NCBI GenBank assembly: GCA_016630955.3
Contig: CM049986.1
Location: 2,968,011 to 3,032,010, forward strand
DNA: 64,000 nucleotides
DNA from: Didymella arachidicola
Taxonomy: Eukaryota; Ascomycota; Dothideomycetes; Pleosporales; Didymellaceae
Direction: 5' to 3'
Part shown: piece by piece, positions 21,101 through 29,221 of the stretch
Layout of the letters: each line of letters begins with the position of its first letter
Numbering within the stretch: position 1 is the stretch's first letter
The notes under the pieces: model-generated
What the model was told of the DNA's origin: nothing
Databases searched by the model: none
The model's input: the letters and a program-made list of their open reading frames with translations, nothing else
Translations under genes and position numbers: made by a program

Positions 21101-21705
21101 TTAACTCAGTCAAAGCACTGAAGGAAGTACACAGAAAATCGCTCGATAACATCGCCAAAGCTCAGTCACAGAGCATCTCTTATGTTAACAAGAAACGAAA
21201 AACGGCGCCTCTGCTAAAGGAGGGGGATAAAGTGTATCTCCTTACGAAAAACCTACGCACACGGCGACCAACGAAAAAACTGGACAAAGTTAAGGTCGGA
21301 CCATTTTTCATTTCCAAGCAAATCAGCCCAGTCAACTATCGACTTGCGCTACCCAAGGATGCGAAGATCCACCCAGTGTTCCACATCTCGCTATTGGAAC
21401 CAGCCGACCCTAGAACGCCAATCCAGAAAGACTTTCACTACCAGGCAGACGGCCAGGACGAGTGGGAAGTCGAGAAAGTAATCAAACACCGAAAAACCAA
21501 ACAAAACAACGAATACCTAGTCAAGTGGTTAGGATACCCGGACTCAGAAAACACGTGGGAACCAGAATCAAACCTCACGAACTGCCGCCAGTTGCTGACG
21601 CAGTATCGAAATTCTGTGGCCAGTACGGCACAGGATCCACAGGGTTTCCAGCAAGAAAGTCAACAAAGAGTTGGTCAGACGAGAGACCAAAGGAAGAATC
21701 GTTAG
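18127..21705 (+). CDS. pol polyprotein of chromovirus A (protease, RT, RNase H, integrase, chromodomain)
   Basis: Reached by a -1 frameshift from gag at 18199-18205; it has no useful ATG of its own. Protease ALLDSGAQSNYVS is near 18350. RT includes YLDDILVYSKT near 19411. RNase H has ETDASDLALGA. Integrase has an HHCC finger (HGHPG..., CVSCQQNKH) and a catalytic core (MDFVTQLP, ISDRDKLF, YHPQTDGQTERVNQTME). The chromodomain WEVEKVIKHRK...YLVKWLGYPDSENTWEP is near the end. Compared with B and C, two conserved RT residues differ: NLIRMKEG is NLICMKEG (Arg to Cys) and MPFGLTNAP is MPLGLTNAP (Phe to Leu). Both lie in core RT motifs, so the enzyme may be weak or dead. Confidence 0.93.
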   Translation: MLPSEVQEPRDTKTPERFYAPGRVFFRHMANGRQGRPGRELFLNAVQGSRNRRQDSNEAQSLIKFPVVLEGTRMTALLDSGAQSNYVSQSAIAQAGLQKRRKEEPYPLRVANGEPMPGESTVTHEVVQRRLKVFNHEELIDLDVLGTAAHDIILGLPWLREHNPWIDWKNQRITLTCHGSGTPGQRPAQLTTQLVDEKEINNISSNKTRQVRAVDRADTNQPQDHKATVKENSTTPDIPDEYREFIDLFRDEKTAKALPQHQEWDHEIKLEPGKKPPFGPIYQMSEKELEELRNYLKENLDKGFIRESESPAGFPVLFVPKKDGKLRPCIDYRKLNDITIKNRYPLPNISELQDRLAGAQYFTALDLRGAYNLICMKEGEEWKTAFRTRYGHYEYLVMPLGLTNAPATCQALINNVLRAHLDITVVAYLDDILVYSKTLEEHVEHVRQVLACLGAAHLRLKPEKCEWHKEEVEFLGFVVGRYGVKMSQEKIQVVKDWPTPKTVKNIQEFLGFVNFNRRFIKDYSTKALPLTKLTRKDTPFKWGEDQDKAFETLKQACVDPPTLVTFRSGEPLRMETDASDLALGACITQERDGQWHPIAYYSRKFSGPEERYDVHDKELLAIVSALEHWRVYAESCSELTIYTDHKNLVHFTTTKVLNRRQVRWSETLGQYKFKILYTPGKDNGRADALSRRHDLAGSKTINESAILGINSDGSLGPSQQLNNMMIVRQEHHVPSQVPEELEEEVISSHHDDPLHGHPGITRTMELIKRHYEFPNMRDKVAKFIKNCVSCQQNKHSTHAKYGEAQAMEPPTAPWTNITMDFVTQLPVSKDPVTGYTYDSIFVVVDRFTKAAEFVPFRHSYTAEQLARVYLDRIVRHHGISESIISDRDKLFTSNYWTTLLAAIGTKKKLSTAYHPQTDGQTERVNQTMETYLRIYCNQQQDNWVSLLPMAQIAYNNKLSEATGVTPFFANHGRHPNLFTRSLDSNIQTESAINSVKALKEVHRKSLDNIAKAQSQSISYVNKKRKTAPLLKEGDKVYLLTKNLRTRRPTKKLDKVKVGPFFISKQISPVNYRLALPKDAKIHPVFHISLLEPADPRTPIQKDFHYQADGQDEWEVEKVIKHRKTKQNNEYLVKWLGYPDSENTWEPESNLTNCRQLLTQYRNSVASTAQDPQGFQQESQQRVGQTRDQRKNR
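18199..18205 (+). promoter_or_regulatory. -1 ribosomal frameshift heptamer T TTT TTA (chromovirus A)
   Basis: In the gag frame the codons are GAG TCT TTT TTA GAC, so the heptamer has the X XXY YYZ form in register; a -1 slip enters the open pol frame (FFRHMAN). It is identical in all three chromoviruses. UUUUUUA is a classic efficient slippery sequence. Confidence 0.75.
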
Positions 21706-22171
21706 CCTGTAACCAGCCAGGATCAGCCCAAGGGACGGAGACAAGGGGGCCGGTAGCGGTACTCGAACTTTCCGCCTCTTGCGCCTGATCTTGCGCCTTC
21801 AACATCGCCAGGTCACGACGTGCAAATTGACGCTCACGACTCTCGAGCTCCAACAACTCACGCTTCGCGCGAGCCGTCGCCTCTTCGAAACGAGCAAGCT
21901 CGAGTCGCTTCTCTTCCTTCTCCTTCTCAACTTTCTCCCATTCTTCTTCAGGAACAAACAGACTACACTCTGCTTTCACAGAGATGCAGCCAGCACATCG
22001 ACCAGTAGCGGTATCGACAAAGCACCGAAAATTCTTTTGTTCACATCTTTCACAACGAAACGCCATTTCCAACGAACGATCCTGGATACGACGCGCACGG
22101 GCACGACGCTGCTCGGTGGACGACTGAGAACGCGGGGCTCGGAGCTTTCGTGTTCCGGATTCCTTCGGCAT
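21575..22171 (-). CDS. antisense zinc-cluster protein of chromovirus A
   Basis: The ATG is at 22171. The 198-residue frame lies on the strand opposite gag-pol, between pol and the 3' LTR, overlapping the last 131 bases of pol. Cys residues at 40, 43, 50, 59, 62 and 69 give CX2CX6CX8CX2CX6C, the Zn2Cys6 spacing of fungal Gal4-type DNA-binding domains. A highly charged coiled-coil stretch follows (EEEWEKVEKEKEEKRLE) and then a Ser/Asp-rich C-terminal region with SVPWADPGWLQ. The N-terminus is very basic. A homologue occurs at the same place in C and a diverged one in B, which argues that it is a real gene. DNA binding is inferred from spacing only; the third loop is less basic than in Gal4-type proteins. 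Confidence 0.75.
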   Translation of the reverse strand: MPKESGTRKLRAPRSQSSTEQRRARARRIQDRSLEMAFRCERCEQKNFRCFVDTATGRCAGCISVKAECSLFVPEEEWEKVEKEKEEKRLELARFEEATARAKRELLELESRERQFARRDLAMLKAQDQAQEAESSSTATGPLVSVPWADPGWLQANDSSFGLSSDQLFVDFLAGNPVDPVPYWPQNFDTASATGGSS

Positions 22172-22301
22172 GGTTAGGGAGGCTATGGAACTTCATAAGA
22201 AGCGACCTACGAACAGTACTTATAAGAGAGAGACCTACCCTGCGACCCACGGCACGGATAAACAATATATCGAGGACGATATGCTGGAAGGGGGGAGGTA
22301 G

Positions 22302-22770
22302 TGTTACGATCTCTGAAGGAAACAAGGTACTGATGGGAAGCGGGGCAAGCGCTTGGATGACAGCGTGTCACGTGTCACGTGACATGCGTCGACATCCCGC
22401 CAAGAAGCGTCATCCCAAGAATCACAGGATGCCACCACATCCCGGGAAGACAATGCATCCCGAGTTACAAGGGAACAAGGCGCATTAAGGGATACTCTAG
22501 CTTTCCCACTAAGTATATATTCTAGTAGGAACACAACTCTTACAGTGTGTGTTCAACCTAAGTTATCAAGTTTGTCTTTGGATCTCAAACCCAACCTTCG
22601 AGCTAGACAGTCTACTCTGTACTACTCATCGTTACCCTGCTCTCAAGACTGACAGATCGTATCTGTACACCTTATTGCAACCAACCCCCTCGGCTTCCTG
22701 TCACCGTACTCATCCCTGAGAACCAATAGAATTAGTGCTTACGAGCTTTGCTTAAAGTACGACTTCAACA
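22302..22770 (+). repeat. 3' LTR of chromovirus A
   Basis: By eye identical to the 5' LTR over 469 bp. Preceded by the polypurine tract and followed by the TCTTC target duplication. Confidence 0.93.
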
Positions 22771-22775
22771 TCTTC

Positions 22776-23165
22776 CTACTACGCTTAGCTAGTAGATTAT
22801 TAGCTATATCTTATACTATAGCCCTTATAGCATCTATCTCTTACTAGTTAAGGTTAAGTATATATTAAACTAGGGCCTTCTTTTCTAGCTTAGTTAGCTT
22901 CTTTAAGTTAGGCTTGCAATTGCGTTAATAGAGGGCTCTAGTATACTAGTCTTAAAGCGTGCTTCTTAGAATATTAAAGGCTGTAATAATATATCTTTTA
23001 CTCTTGTTACGATTCTTAATTATAGCCTAGATAGTAAGCTATAATATACTTTTAGTATAAGATTATTATATATTACGTTATAATAGTATTATAGTATAAG
23101 CTAGGGGTAGGCTATATTTAGTAAAGTTAAATAGTTTACTTAGGTTAGATAGCTTACTTATAAAC
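22776..23165. repeat. right arm of element 7, RIP-like
   Basis: TA-rich continuation of element 7 after chromovirus A. The segments 22776-22950 and 22950-23165 are near reverse complements of 42363-42525, 41733-41887 and 33853-33906 in element 7'. No open frame. Confidence 0.75.
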
Positions 23166-23167
23166 TA

Positions 23168-24519
23168 CGTTATAAGATTATATTTTAACTTAAGGTACCT
23201 TCTAATAGCTAGAAGCTTTCTATAGCTAAAGGGAAAATAAGTATATAATATATTCTTAAGCTTAATATATATACGTTTTTTCTTTAGCTACCTAAAGTAG
23301 TAGATATTACTAATTAACTACTAGCTATATATAGTAGAATACCTATTAGTAAGAACTAGGTAGGCCGATTTATATAGCGTATAGAAAAGCTTAAAATAGC
23401 TTTTAATTTAGTAAAGAACTATTAGAGAGTACTCTAGAAAGACCTAAAGGTTATTAGTATATAGTTTAAACTTATATAAGAGATAAAAGATAAGTATAAG
23501 GTCTTTAATAATAATATCTATAACTTTAATAAAACTAGTATTTAGATAGAAGTTATTACCTTAATAAAAGTTATTATAGGCTTAGAGAGGTATATAAAGC
23601 TAACTATTATCTAGCTTAAAAATTATAAGTAGATTATAGTTATCTAAAGTATCTATACTACTAGGTATATGTTGAAGTCGTACTTTAAGCAAAGCTCGTA
23701 AGCACTAATTCTATTGGTTCTCGGGGATGAGTACGGTGACAGGAAGCCGAAGGGGTTGGTTGCAATAAGGTGTACAGATACGATCTGTCAGTCTTGAGAG
23801 CAGGGTAACGATGAGTAGTACAGAGTAGACTGTCTAGCTCGAAGGTTGGGTTTGAGATCCAAAGACAAACTTGATAACTTAGGTTGAACACACACTGTAA
23901 GAGTTGTGTTCCTACTAGAATATATACTTAGTGGGAAAGCTAGAGTATCCCTTAATGCGCCTTGTTCCCTTGTAACTCGGGATGCATTGTCTTCCCGGGA
24001 TGTGGTGGCATCCTGTGATTCTTGGGATGACGCTTCTTGGCGGGATGTCGACGCATGTCACGTGACACGTGACACGCTGTCATCCAAGCGCTTGCCCCGC
24101 TTCCCATCAGTACCTTGTTTCCTTCAGAGATCGTAACAGTATACTATTCTACCTTTTATTATTAATAAAAAGCGCGTTTATATTTCTATATAGTATAAGA
24201 AGACTAATATACTATATAATTAGAAGTATTCTATTTCTAAGAATAGCTAAACTAATAATATACTTAGGCTTAAGTAGTTAAGGTACTTTAACTAGTATAT
24301 AAAAGTATATTAGAAGAGGTTATATAGGCTACTTATCTTAGATAGTTATAAAAGCTATTTTAACTAGAATTTTAAGAATTTTATTTAAAATAAATCGCTA
24401 TTATCGGAAGCTCCCTAGAGATAATTAGAATTAGGTGTGTAGTAATAGACGTATTGTAGATACCTCTAGTGTTAATTAATTCACCTCCTGCGTACAACAG
24501 TATAGTTTTCTATTATAAT
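23168..24519 (+). mobile_element. element X: RIP-destroyed Fot/pogo-like transposon remnant with a solo LTR inside
   Basis: Begins CGTTATAAGATTA directly after the TA that closes element 7. The plus strand around 23505-23580 reads as a decayed copy of the NFDETGF region, and 24235-24300 as a decayed SENGWTNNELGL(D)WL region, with many TAG/TAA in place of Gln and Trp codons. The right end is not located. The solo LTR 23670-24138 splits it. Confidence 0.5.
23670..24138 (-). repeat. solo LTR, chromovirus A type (469 bp)
   Basis: Reverse orientation, TG...CA ends, target duplication GTATA at 23665-23669 and 24139-24143. Left by LTR-LTR recombination of a full element. It is not RIP-mutated although it sits in RIP-destroyed sequence. 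Confidence 0.93.
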
Positions 24520-24822
24520 TTTCGAAATGTTAAACCTACCACGTGAGAGCCGAAATCTAGGGTTTCTAGGCGTATATCCTATACTACGTGCGTATATTAT
24601 AGTCTGTATACTAAGAACACACAAATATTAAAGCTCTCTTCTGTATACCCCTATTACACACAGCTACATAGTAGATAGACTTATATGCTCTTAATTATTA
24701 GGATATATATAGTATTCTATACCTTACCTAGGGCTATTTATAAGCCCTTATGTCTCTATGCGATGTATAGGCATACATAGCCTCTTTCTAGTATGTTACG
24801 GGGTGGGTTCATCATTTCGAAA
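24520..24822. mobile_element. candidate MITE (~300 bp)
   Basis: TTTCGAAATGTTAAACCTAC at 24520 and the imperfect inverse GGGTTCATCATTTCGAAA ending at 24822 form ~24-bp terminal inverted repeats (about three quarters matching). The inside is non-coding and TA-rich. No clear target duplication. Confidence 0.3.
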
Positions 24823-24860
24823 ACAACCCATAAGGGGTACAGTGTATCCGTGCACTCTTA

Positions 24861-26960
24861 CCGAGTCCGTGCGCGTGACGCCCACCATCGCGTAACGCCC
24901 CGCTAAGCAAATCGCACCCCATCTTCAACACCCCATAGCTCAGTCAATATGGACTCAATTCAAGAAGCGGCTACAGAATTCGATTTGCGCAATCATAAAG
25001 AACAACTTTCATACACAAAGTTTGCTAAAGCAAAGGGAGTTGATCGGTCTACGTTAGCGCGGAGGCACAAAGGGGTTTCAACTTCTAGGGAGGTCAAAGC
25101 AGTTAACCAACGGAAACTCAACAACACTGAAGAACAAGAGCTTATTAAGCTTATTAATAAGCTTACTGAGGACGGATTCCCTCCTAACAGGCTTCAAATC
25201 CGAAATTACGCGTCTAAAGTAGCTGGTAGCAGCGTCTCTGATAGCTGGGTTACTCGCTTCCTCCACCGTCACACAGCTGAACTGGTCACCAAATGGGCAA
25301 CAGGGAAGGATCGCAATCGCCACCAAGCTGACTCAGGGGCTTCTTTTGAGGCCTACTTCACACTTCTACACAGCAAGATAGCTGAGTACAGCATTGAGCC
25401 TCAGCACATGTACAATATGGATGAGAAGGGCTTCATGATCGGGGTACTTGAACGTGCAAAACGAGTGTTCTCCCGGCCACTGTGGGACAGCAAGCAAGTC
25501 AGAGGTACTCTCCAAGACGGCTCACGGGAGTGGATCACGCTTATTGCTTGCATAAGTGCCTCAGGGGAAGCCCTGCCAGCAAGCCTCATATACCCAGCAG
25601 CCAATCAAGCTATATACTCAGGCTGGGTGGAGGATATCAAGCCAGGGGAACACTCAGTCTTTGTCAGCTCATCTAGTACAGGCTGGAGCAACAACGAGAT
25701 AGCTCTTGCCTGGCTTGAACAGGTGTTCGATCGCGCTACTAAGGCCACAGCACGGAGAAAGTATCGTCTTTTGATACTTGACGGCCACGGGAGCCACGTT
25801 ACCCCTGACTTTATTGAGTACGCCAACCAACGCAAGATACTCGTGATGATCCTTCCCCCTCACTCAACACACAGGCTCCAGCCACTGGACGTTTGCCTGT
25901 TCTCACCTCTGGCACGAGCATACTCAAATGAGCTTACGCAGTTCCTCCAAAGCAGTCAGGGGACCTCTCCAGTCACTAAATCAAACTTCTTACACCTGTT
26001 CTGGGCGGCGTGGCAGAGCTCATTTCAGGAGTCAACAATCGTCAACTCCTTTGCAGCCACAGGGATATGGCCCCCTGACGCCTCTGCTGTACTCAAACAA
26101 GTCAACAACACTTATACAGACAAAGAAGAACAATCAGGAGCTCTTAGACCAACAGACTGGAGGCGTATAAGGCAGGTACTTAAGGATCATGTGAAGGAAC
26201 CTGACAGTGAGGCAGTGCGGGAGCTGACAGGGGCAATTCACTCTCTTACTGCCCAGGTTGAGCTGCTTACTGAGCAGAACAAAGGCCTGCAGGAGTCTCT
26301 TGCACACAGGAAGAAGCACAATAAGAAGAGTAAGCCCCTGAGTCTCCAACAGCGGAAGGAGTACCAAAGTCAACCTGTATTTTGGTCTCCTCGGAAGGTC
26401 AGAGAGGCACACTATCGTCGGAAGATCAATGAGCAAGAACAGGAGGAGCAGCATCTTCAAAAGCTACGTCAGAAGCAAGAGCAAGTAGCAATTAAGCTTC
26501 AGAGAGCAAGAGAGGCTCAGGAGAAGCGTACAGAGCGTGAGAGAGCTAAGGAGGTGAGGGTGCAGGAGAAGGCTAAGAAGGCAGCTGAAGCGCAGCGTCA
26601 AAGGGACGCTCGTCAAGCTACTACTGCTATCCAATTATCCCAAAAGGGTAAGCGTAAAGCCTTAAAAGCTACCTCAGGTAGCAATAAGCGTCAGAAACAA
26701 GCTGGTGATGCTGGTGGTGCGAAAGAAGCCCCTGAGGCACCCTCAGCTCCTCCACCAGTCACTACTCGCCGCGGACGCAACGTTAGGCTTCCAAGTAAAT
26801 ACAAGTAGCACAAGTAGTTCACATAGGTCTATTTACTACTCTACTACAATATTATACAATATTTGCTGTTGTTGGTGGCTCAGTAACCTTATTTTTCAAC
26901 AAGTCGATAGGATCTCAGCGGGGCGTTACGCGATGGTGGGCGTCACGCGCACGGACTCGG
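24861..26960 (+). mobile_element. DNA transposon 2 (Fot/pogo-like), intact 2100 bp
   Basis: Terminal repeats CCGAGTCCGTGCGCGTGACG (about 45 bp) at both ends, TA at 24859-24860 and 26961-26962. Element 3 is the same length and sequence in inverse orientation 159 bp away. Confidence 0.95.
24949..26808 (+). CDS. Fot/pogo-type transposase of element 2 (619 aa, intact)
   Basis: This cut-and-paste transposase binds its terminal repeats and excises the element at TA. A Psq-like helix-turn-helix (VDRSTLARRHKGV) is followed by a CENP-B-type domain (SDSWVTRFLHRHTAEL) by residue 110. Catalytic motifs are MDEKGFMIG (D157), LLILDGHGSH (D280) and LQPLDVCLF (D313). The C-terminal third is a long coiled coil rich in Glu, Lys and Gln (about 420-570), ending in a basic tail RRGRNVRLPSKYK. 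No stop or frameshift is seen, and an identical copy sits in element 3, so this element could be active. Confidence 0.93.
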   Translation: MDSIQEAATEFDLRNHKEQLSYTKFAKAKGVDRSTLARRHKGVSTSREVKAVNQRKLNNTEEQELIKLINKLTEDGFPPNRLQIRNYASKVAGSSVSDSWVTRFLHRHTAELVTKWATGKDRNRHQADSGASFEAYFTLLHSKIAEYSIEPQHMYNMDEKGFMIGVLERAKRVFSRPLWDSKQVRGTLQDGSREWITLIACISASGEALPASLIYPAANQAIYSGWVEDIKPGEHSVFVSSSSTGWSNNEIALAWLEQVFDRATKATARRKYRLLILDGHGSHVTPDFIEYANQRKILVMILPPHSTHRLQPLDVCLFSPLARAYSNELTQFLQSSQGTSPVTKSNFLHLFWAAWQSSFQESTIVNSFAATGIWPPDASAVLKQVNNTYTDKEEQSGALRPTDWRRIRQVLKDHVKEPDSEAVRELTGAIHSLTAQVELLTEQNKGLQESLAHRKKHNKKSKPLSLQQRKEYQSQPVFWSPRKVREAHYRRKINEQEQEEQHLQKLRQKQEQVAIKLQRAREAQEKRTERERAKEVRVQEKAKKAAEAQRQRDARQATTAIQLSQKGKRKALKATSGSNKRQKQAGDAGGAKEAPEAPSAPPPVTTRRGRNVRLPSKYK

Positions 26961-26962
26961 TA

Positions 26963-27117
26963 CTCATACCTCCGAAGTCGCTCCGGTTACTCGCCCTCCA
27001 CGTACCAGAGGTTGGTTGCATCCGGCCGGAGGTCAAGAACCTCCAGTAGGGTATACCAGACCTCCTGATCGGAGGTCGGAGTTGACTGCTATTTTCAACT
27101 ATTTCTATCTTATAACG
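26963..27117. other. 155-bp spacer between elements 2 and 3
   Basis: Non-coding. It contains several CCTCCG / CGGAGG and GGAGGTC / GACCTCC inverted motifs and ends in CTTATAACG just before the TA of element 3. It forms the loop of the 2.1-kb inverted repeat. Confidence 0.7.
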
Positions 27118-27119
27118 TA

Positions 27120-29219
27120 CCGAGTCCGTGCGCGTGACGCCCACCATCGCGTAACGCCCCGCTGAGATCCTATCGACTTGTTGAAAAATAAGGTTACTGA
27201 GCCACCAACAACAGCAAATATTGTATAATATTGTAGTAGAGTAGTAAATAGACCTATGTGAACTACTTGTGCTACTTGTATTTACTTGGAAGCCTAACGT
27301 TGCGTCCGCGGCGAGTAGTGACTGGTGGAGGAGCTGAGGGTGCCTCAGGGGCTTCTTTCGCACCACCAGCATCACCAGCTTGTTTCTGACGCTTATTGCT
27401 ACCTGAGGTAGCTTTTAAGGCTTTACGCTTACCCTTTTGGGATAATTGGATAGCAGTAGTAGCTTGACGAGCGTCCCTTTGACGCTGCGCTTCAGCTGCC
27501 TTCTTAGCCTTCTCCTGCACCCTCACCTCCTTAGCTCTCTCACGCTCTGTACGCTTCTCCTGAGCCTCTCTTGCTCTCTGAAGCTTAATTGCTACTTGCT
27601 CTTGCTTCTGACGTAGCTTTTGAAGATGCTGCTCCTCCTGTTCTTGCTCATTGATCTTCCGACGATAGTGTGCCTCTCTGACCTTCCGAGGAGACCAAAA
27701 TACAGGTTGACTTTGGTACTCCTTCCGCTGTTGGAGACTCAGGGGCTTACTCTTCTTATTGTGCTTCTTCCTGTGTGCAAGAGACTCCTGCAGGCCTTTG
27801 TTCTGCTCAGTAAGCAGCTCAACCTGGGCAGTAAGAGAGTGAATTGCCCCTGTCAGCTCCCGCACTGCCTCACTGTCAGGTTCCTTCACATGATCCTTAA
27901 GTACCTGCCTTATACGCCTCCAGTCTGTTGGTCTAAGAGCTCCTGATTGTTCTTCTTTGTCTGTATAAGTGTTGTTGACTTGTTTGAGTACAGCAGAGGC
28001 GTCAGGGGGCCATATCCCTGTGGCTGCAAAGGAGTTGACGATTGTTGACTCCTGAAATGAGCTCTGCCACGCCGCCCAGAACAGGTGTAAGAAGTTTGAT
28101 TTAGTGACTGGAGAGGTCCCCTGACTGCTTTGGAGGAACTGCGTAAGCTCATTTGAGTATGCTCGTGCCAGAGGTGAGAACAGGCAAACGTCCAGTGGCT
28201 GGAGCCTGTGTGTTGAGTGAGGGGGAAGGATCATCACGAGTATCTTGCGTTGGTTGGCGTACTCAATAAAGTCAGGGGTAACGTGGCTCCCGTGGCCGTC
28301 AAGTATCAAAAGACGATACTTTCTCCGTGCTGTGGCCTTAGTAGCGCGATCGAACACCTGTTCAAGCCAGGCAAGAGCTATCTCGTTGTTGCTCCAGCCT
28401 GTACTAGATGAGCTGACAAAGACTGAGTGTTCCCCTGGCTTGATATCCTCCACCCAGCCTGAGTATATAGCTTGATTGGCTGCTGGGTATATGAGGCTTG
28501 CTGGCAGGGCTTCCCCTGAGGCACTTATGCAAGCAATAAGCGTGATCCACTCCCGTGAGCCGTCTTGGAGAGTACCTCTGACTTGCTTGCTGTCCCACAG
28601 TGGCCGGGAGAACACTCGTTTTGCACGTTCAAGTACCCCGATCATGAAGCCCTTCTCATCCATATTGTACATGTGCTGAGGCTCAATGCTGTACTCAGCT
28701 ATCTTGCTGTGTAGAAGTGTGAAGTAGGCCTCAAAAGAAGCCCCTGAGTCAGCTTGGTGGCGATTGCGATCCTTCCCTGTTGCCCATTTGGTGACCAGTT
28801 CAGCTGTGTGACGGTGGAGGAAGCGAGTAACCCAGCTATCAGAGACGCTGCTACCAGCTACTTTAGACGCGTAATTTCGGATTTGAAGCCTGTTAGGAGG
28901 GAATCCGTCCTCAGTAAGCTTATTAATAAGCTTAATAAGCTCTTGTTCTTCAGTGTTGTTGAGTTTCCGTTGGTTAACTGCTTTGACCTCCCTAGAAGTT
29001 GAAACCCCTTTGTGCCTCCGCGCTAACGTAGACCGATCAACTCCCTTTGCTTTAGCAAACTTTGTGTATGAAAGTTGTTCTTTATGATTGCGCAAATCGA
29101 ATTCTGTAGCCGCTTCTTGAATTGAGTCCATATTGACTGAGCTATGGGGTGTTGAAGATGGGGTGCGATTTGCTTAGCGGGGCGTTACGCGATGGTGGGC
29201 GTCACGCGCACGGACTCGG
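27120..29219 (-). mobile_element. DNA transposon 3, inverted copy of element 2
   Basis: 2100 bp, same terminal repeats as element 2; TA at 27118-27119 and 29220-29221. The last TA is shared with element 4, which starts at 29222. Confidence 0.95.
27272..29131 (-). CDS. Fot/pogo-type transposase of element 3 (619 aa, intact)
   Basis: The protein reads the same as that of element 2, residue for residue, including the DDD residues 157, 280 and 313 and the coiled-coil tail. Intact on the minus strand from the ATG at 29131. Confidence 0.93.
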   Translation of the reverse strand: MDSIQEAATEFDLRNHKEQLSYTKFAKAKGVDRSTLARRHKGVSTSREVKAVNQRKLNNTEEQELIKLINKLTEDGFPPNRLQIRNYASKVAGSSVSDSWVTRFLHRHTAELVTKWATGKDRNRHQADSGASFEAYFTLLHSKIAEYSIEPQHMYNMDEKGFMIGVLERAKRVFSRPLWDSKQVRGTLQDGSREWITLIACISASGEALPASLIYPAANQAIYSGWVEDIKPGEHSVFVSSSSTGWSNNEIALAWLEQVFDRATKATARRKYRLLILDGHGSHVTPDFIEYANQRKILVMILPPHSTHRLQPLDVCLFSPLARAYSNELTQFLQSSQGTSPVTKSNFLHLFWAAWQSSFQESTIVNSFAATGIWPPDASAVLKQVNNTYTDKEEQSGALRPTDWRRIRQVLKDHVKEPDSEAVRELTGAIHSLTAQVELLTEQNKGLQESLAHRKKHNKKSKPLSLQQRKEYQSQPVFWSPRKVREAHYRRKINEQEQEEQHLQKLRQKQEQVAIKLQRAREAQEKRTERERAKEVRVQEKAKKAAEAQRQRDARQATTAIQLSQKGKRKALKATSGSNKRQKQAGDAGGAKEAPEAPSAPPPVTTRRGRNVRLPSKYK

Positions 29220-29221
29220 TA

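Larger units (their letters stand above)
13739..22770 (+). mobile_element. Ty3/Gypsy chromovirus A (full length, nested in element 7)
   Basis: Two 469-bp LTRs (13739-14207, 22302-22770) that read as identical, bounded by TG...CA, with the 5-bp target duplication TCTTC at 13734-13738 and 22771-22775. Order: LTR, gag, pol with a C-terminal chromodomain, an antisense gene, polypurine tract GGAAGGGGGGAGGTAG (ends 22301), LTR. The gag is split by DNA element 6. The RT carries two unusual substitutions (see pol). Near-identical LTRs imply a recent insertion. Confidence 0.95.
12293..23165 (-). mobile_element. DNA transposon 7, RIP-degraded Fot/pogo-like element hosting chromovirus A
   Basis: The left terminal repeat starts GTTCACAAGCGAGCCGTCCA at 12293. 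The right end (to 23165) is its reverse complement after C-to-T/G-to-A decay (reverse reading GTTTATAAGTAAGCTATCTA). TA is at 12291-12292 (shared with element 1) and 23166-23167. The body is 12293-13738 plus 22776-23165; the gap is chromovirus A and one copy of its target duplication. The only readable coding part is the C-terminal zinc-knuckle region on the minus strand. A second copy (7') lies in the opposite orientation at 33853-43455. Confidence 0.75.
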
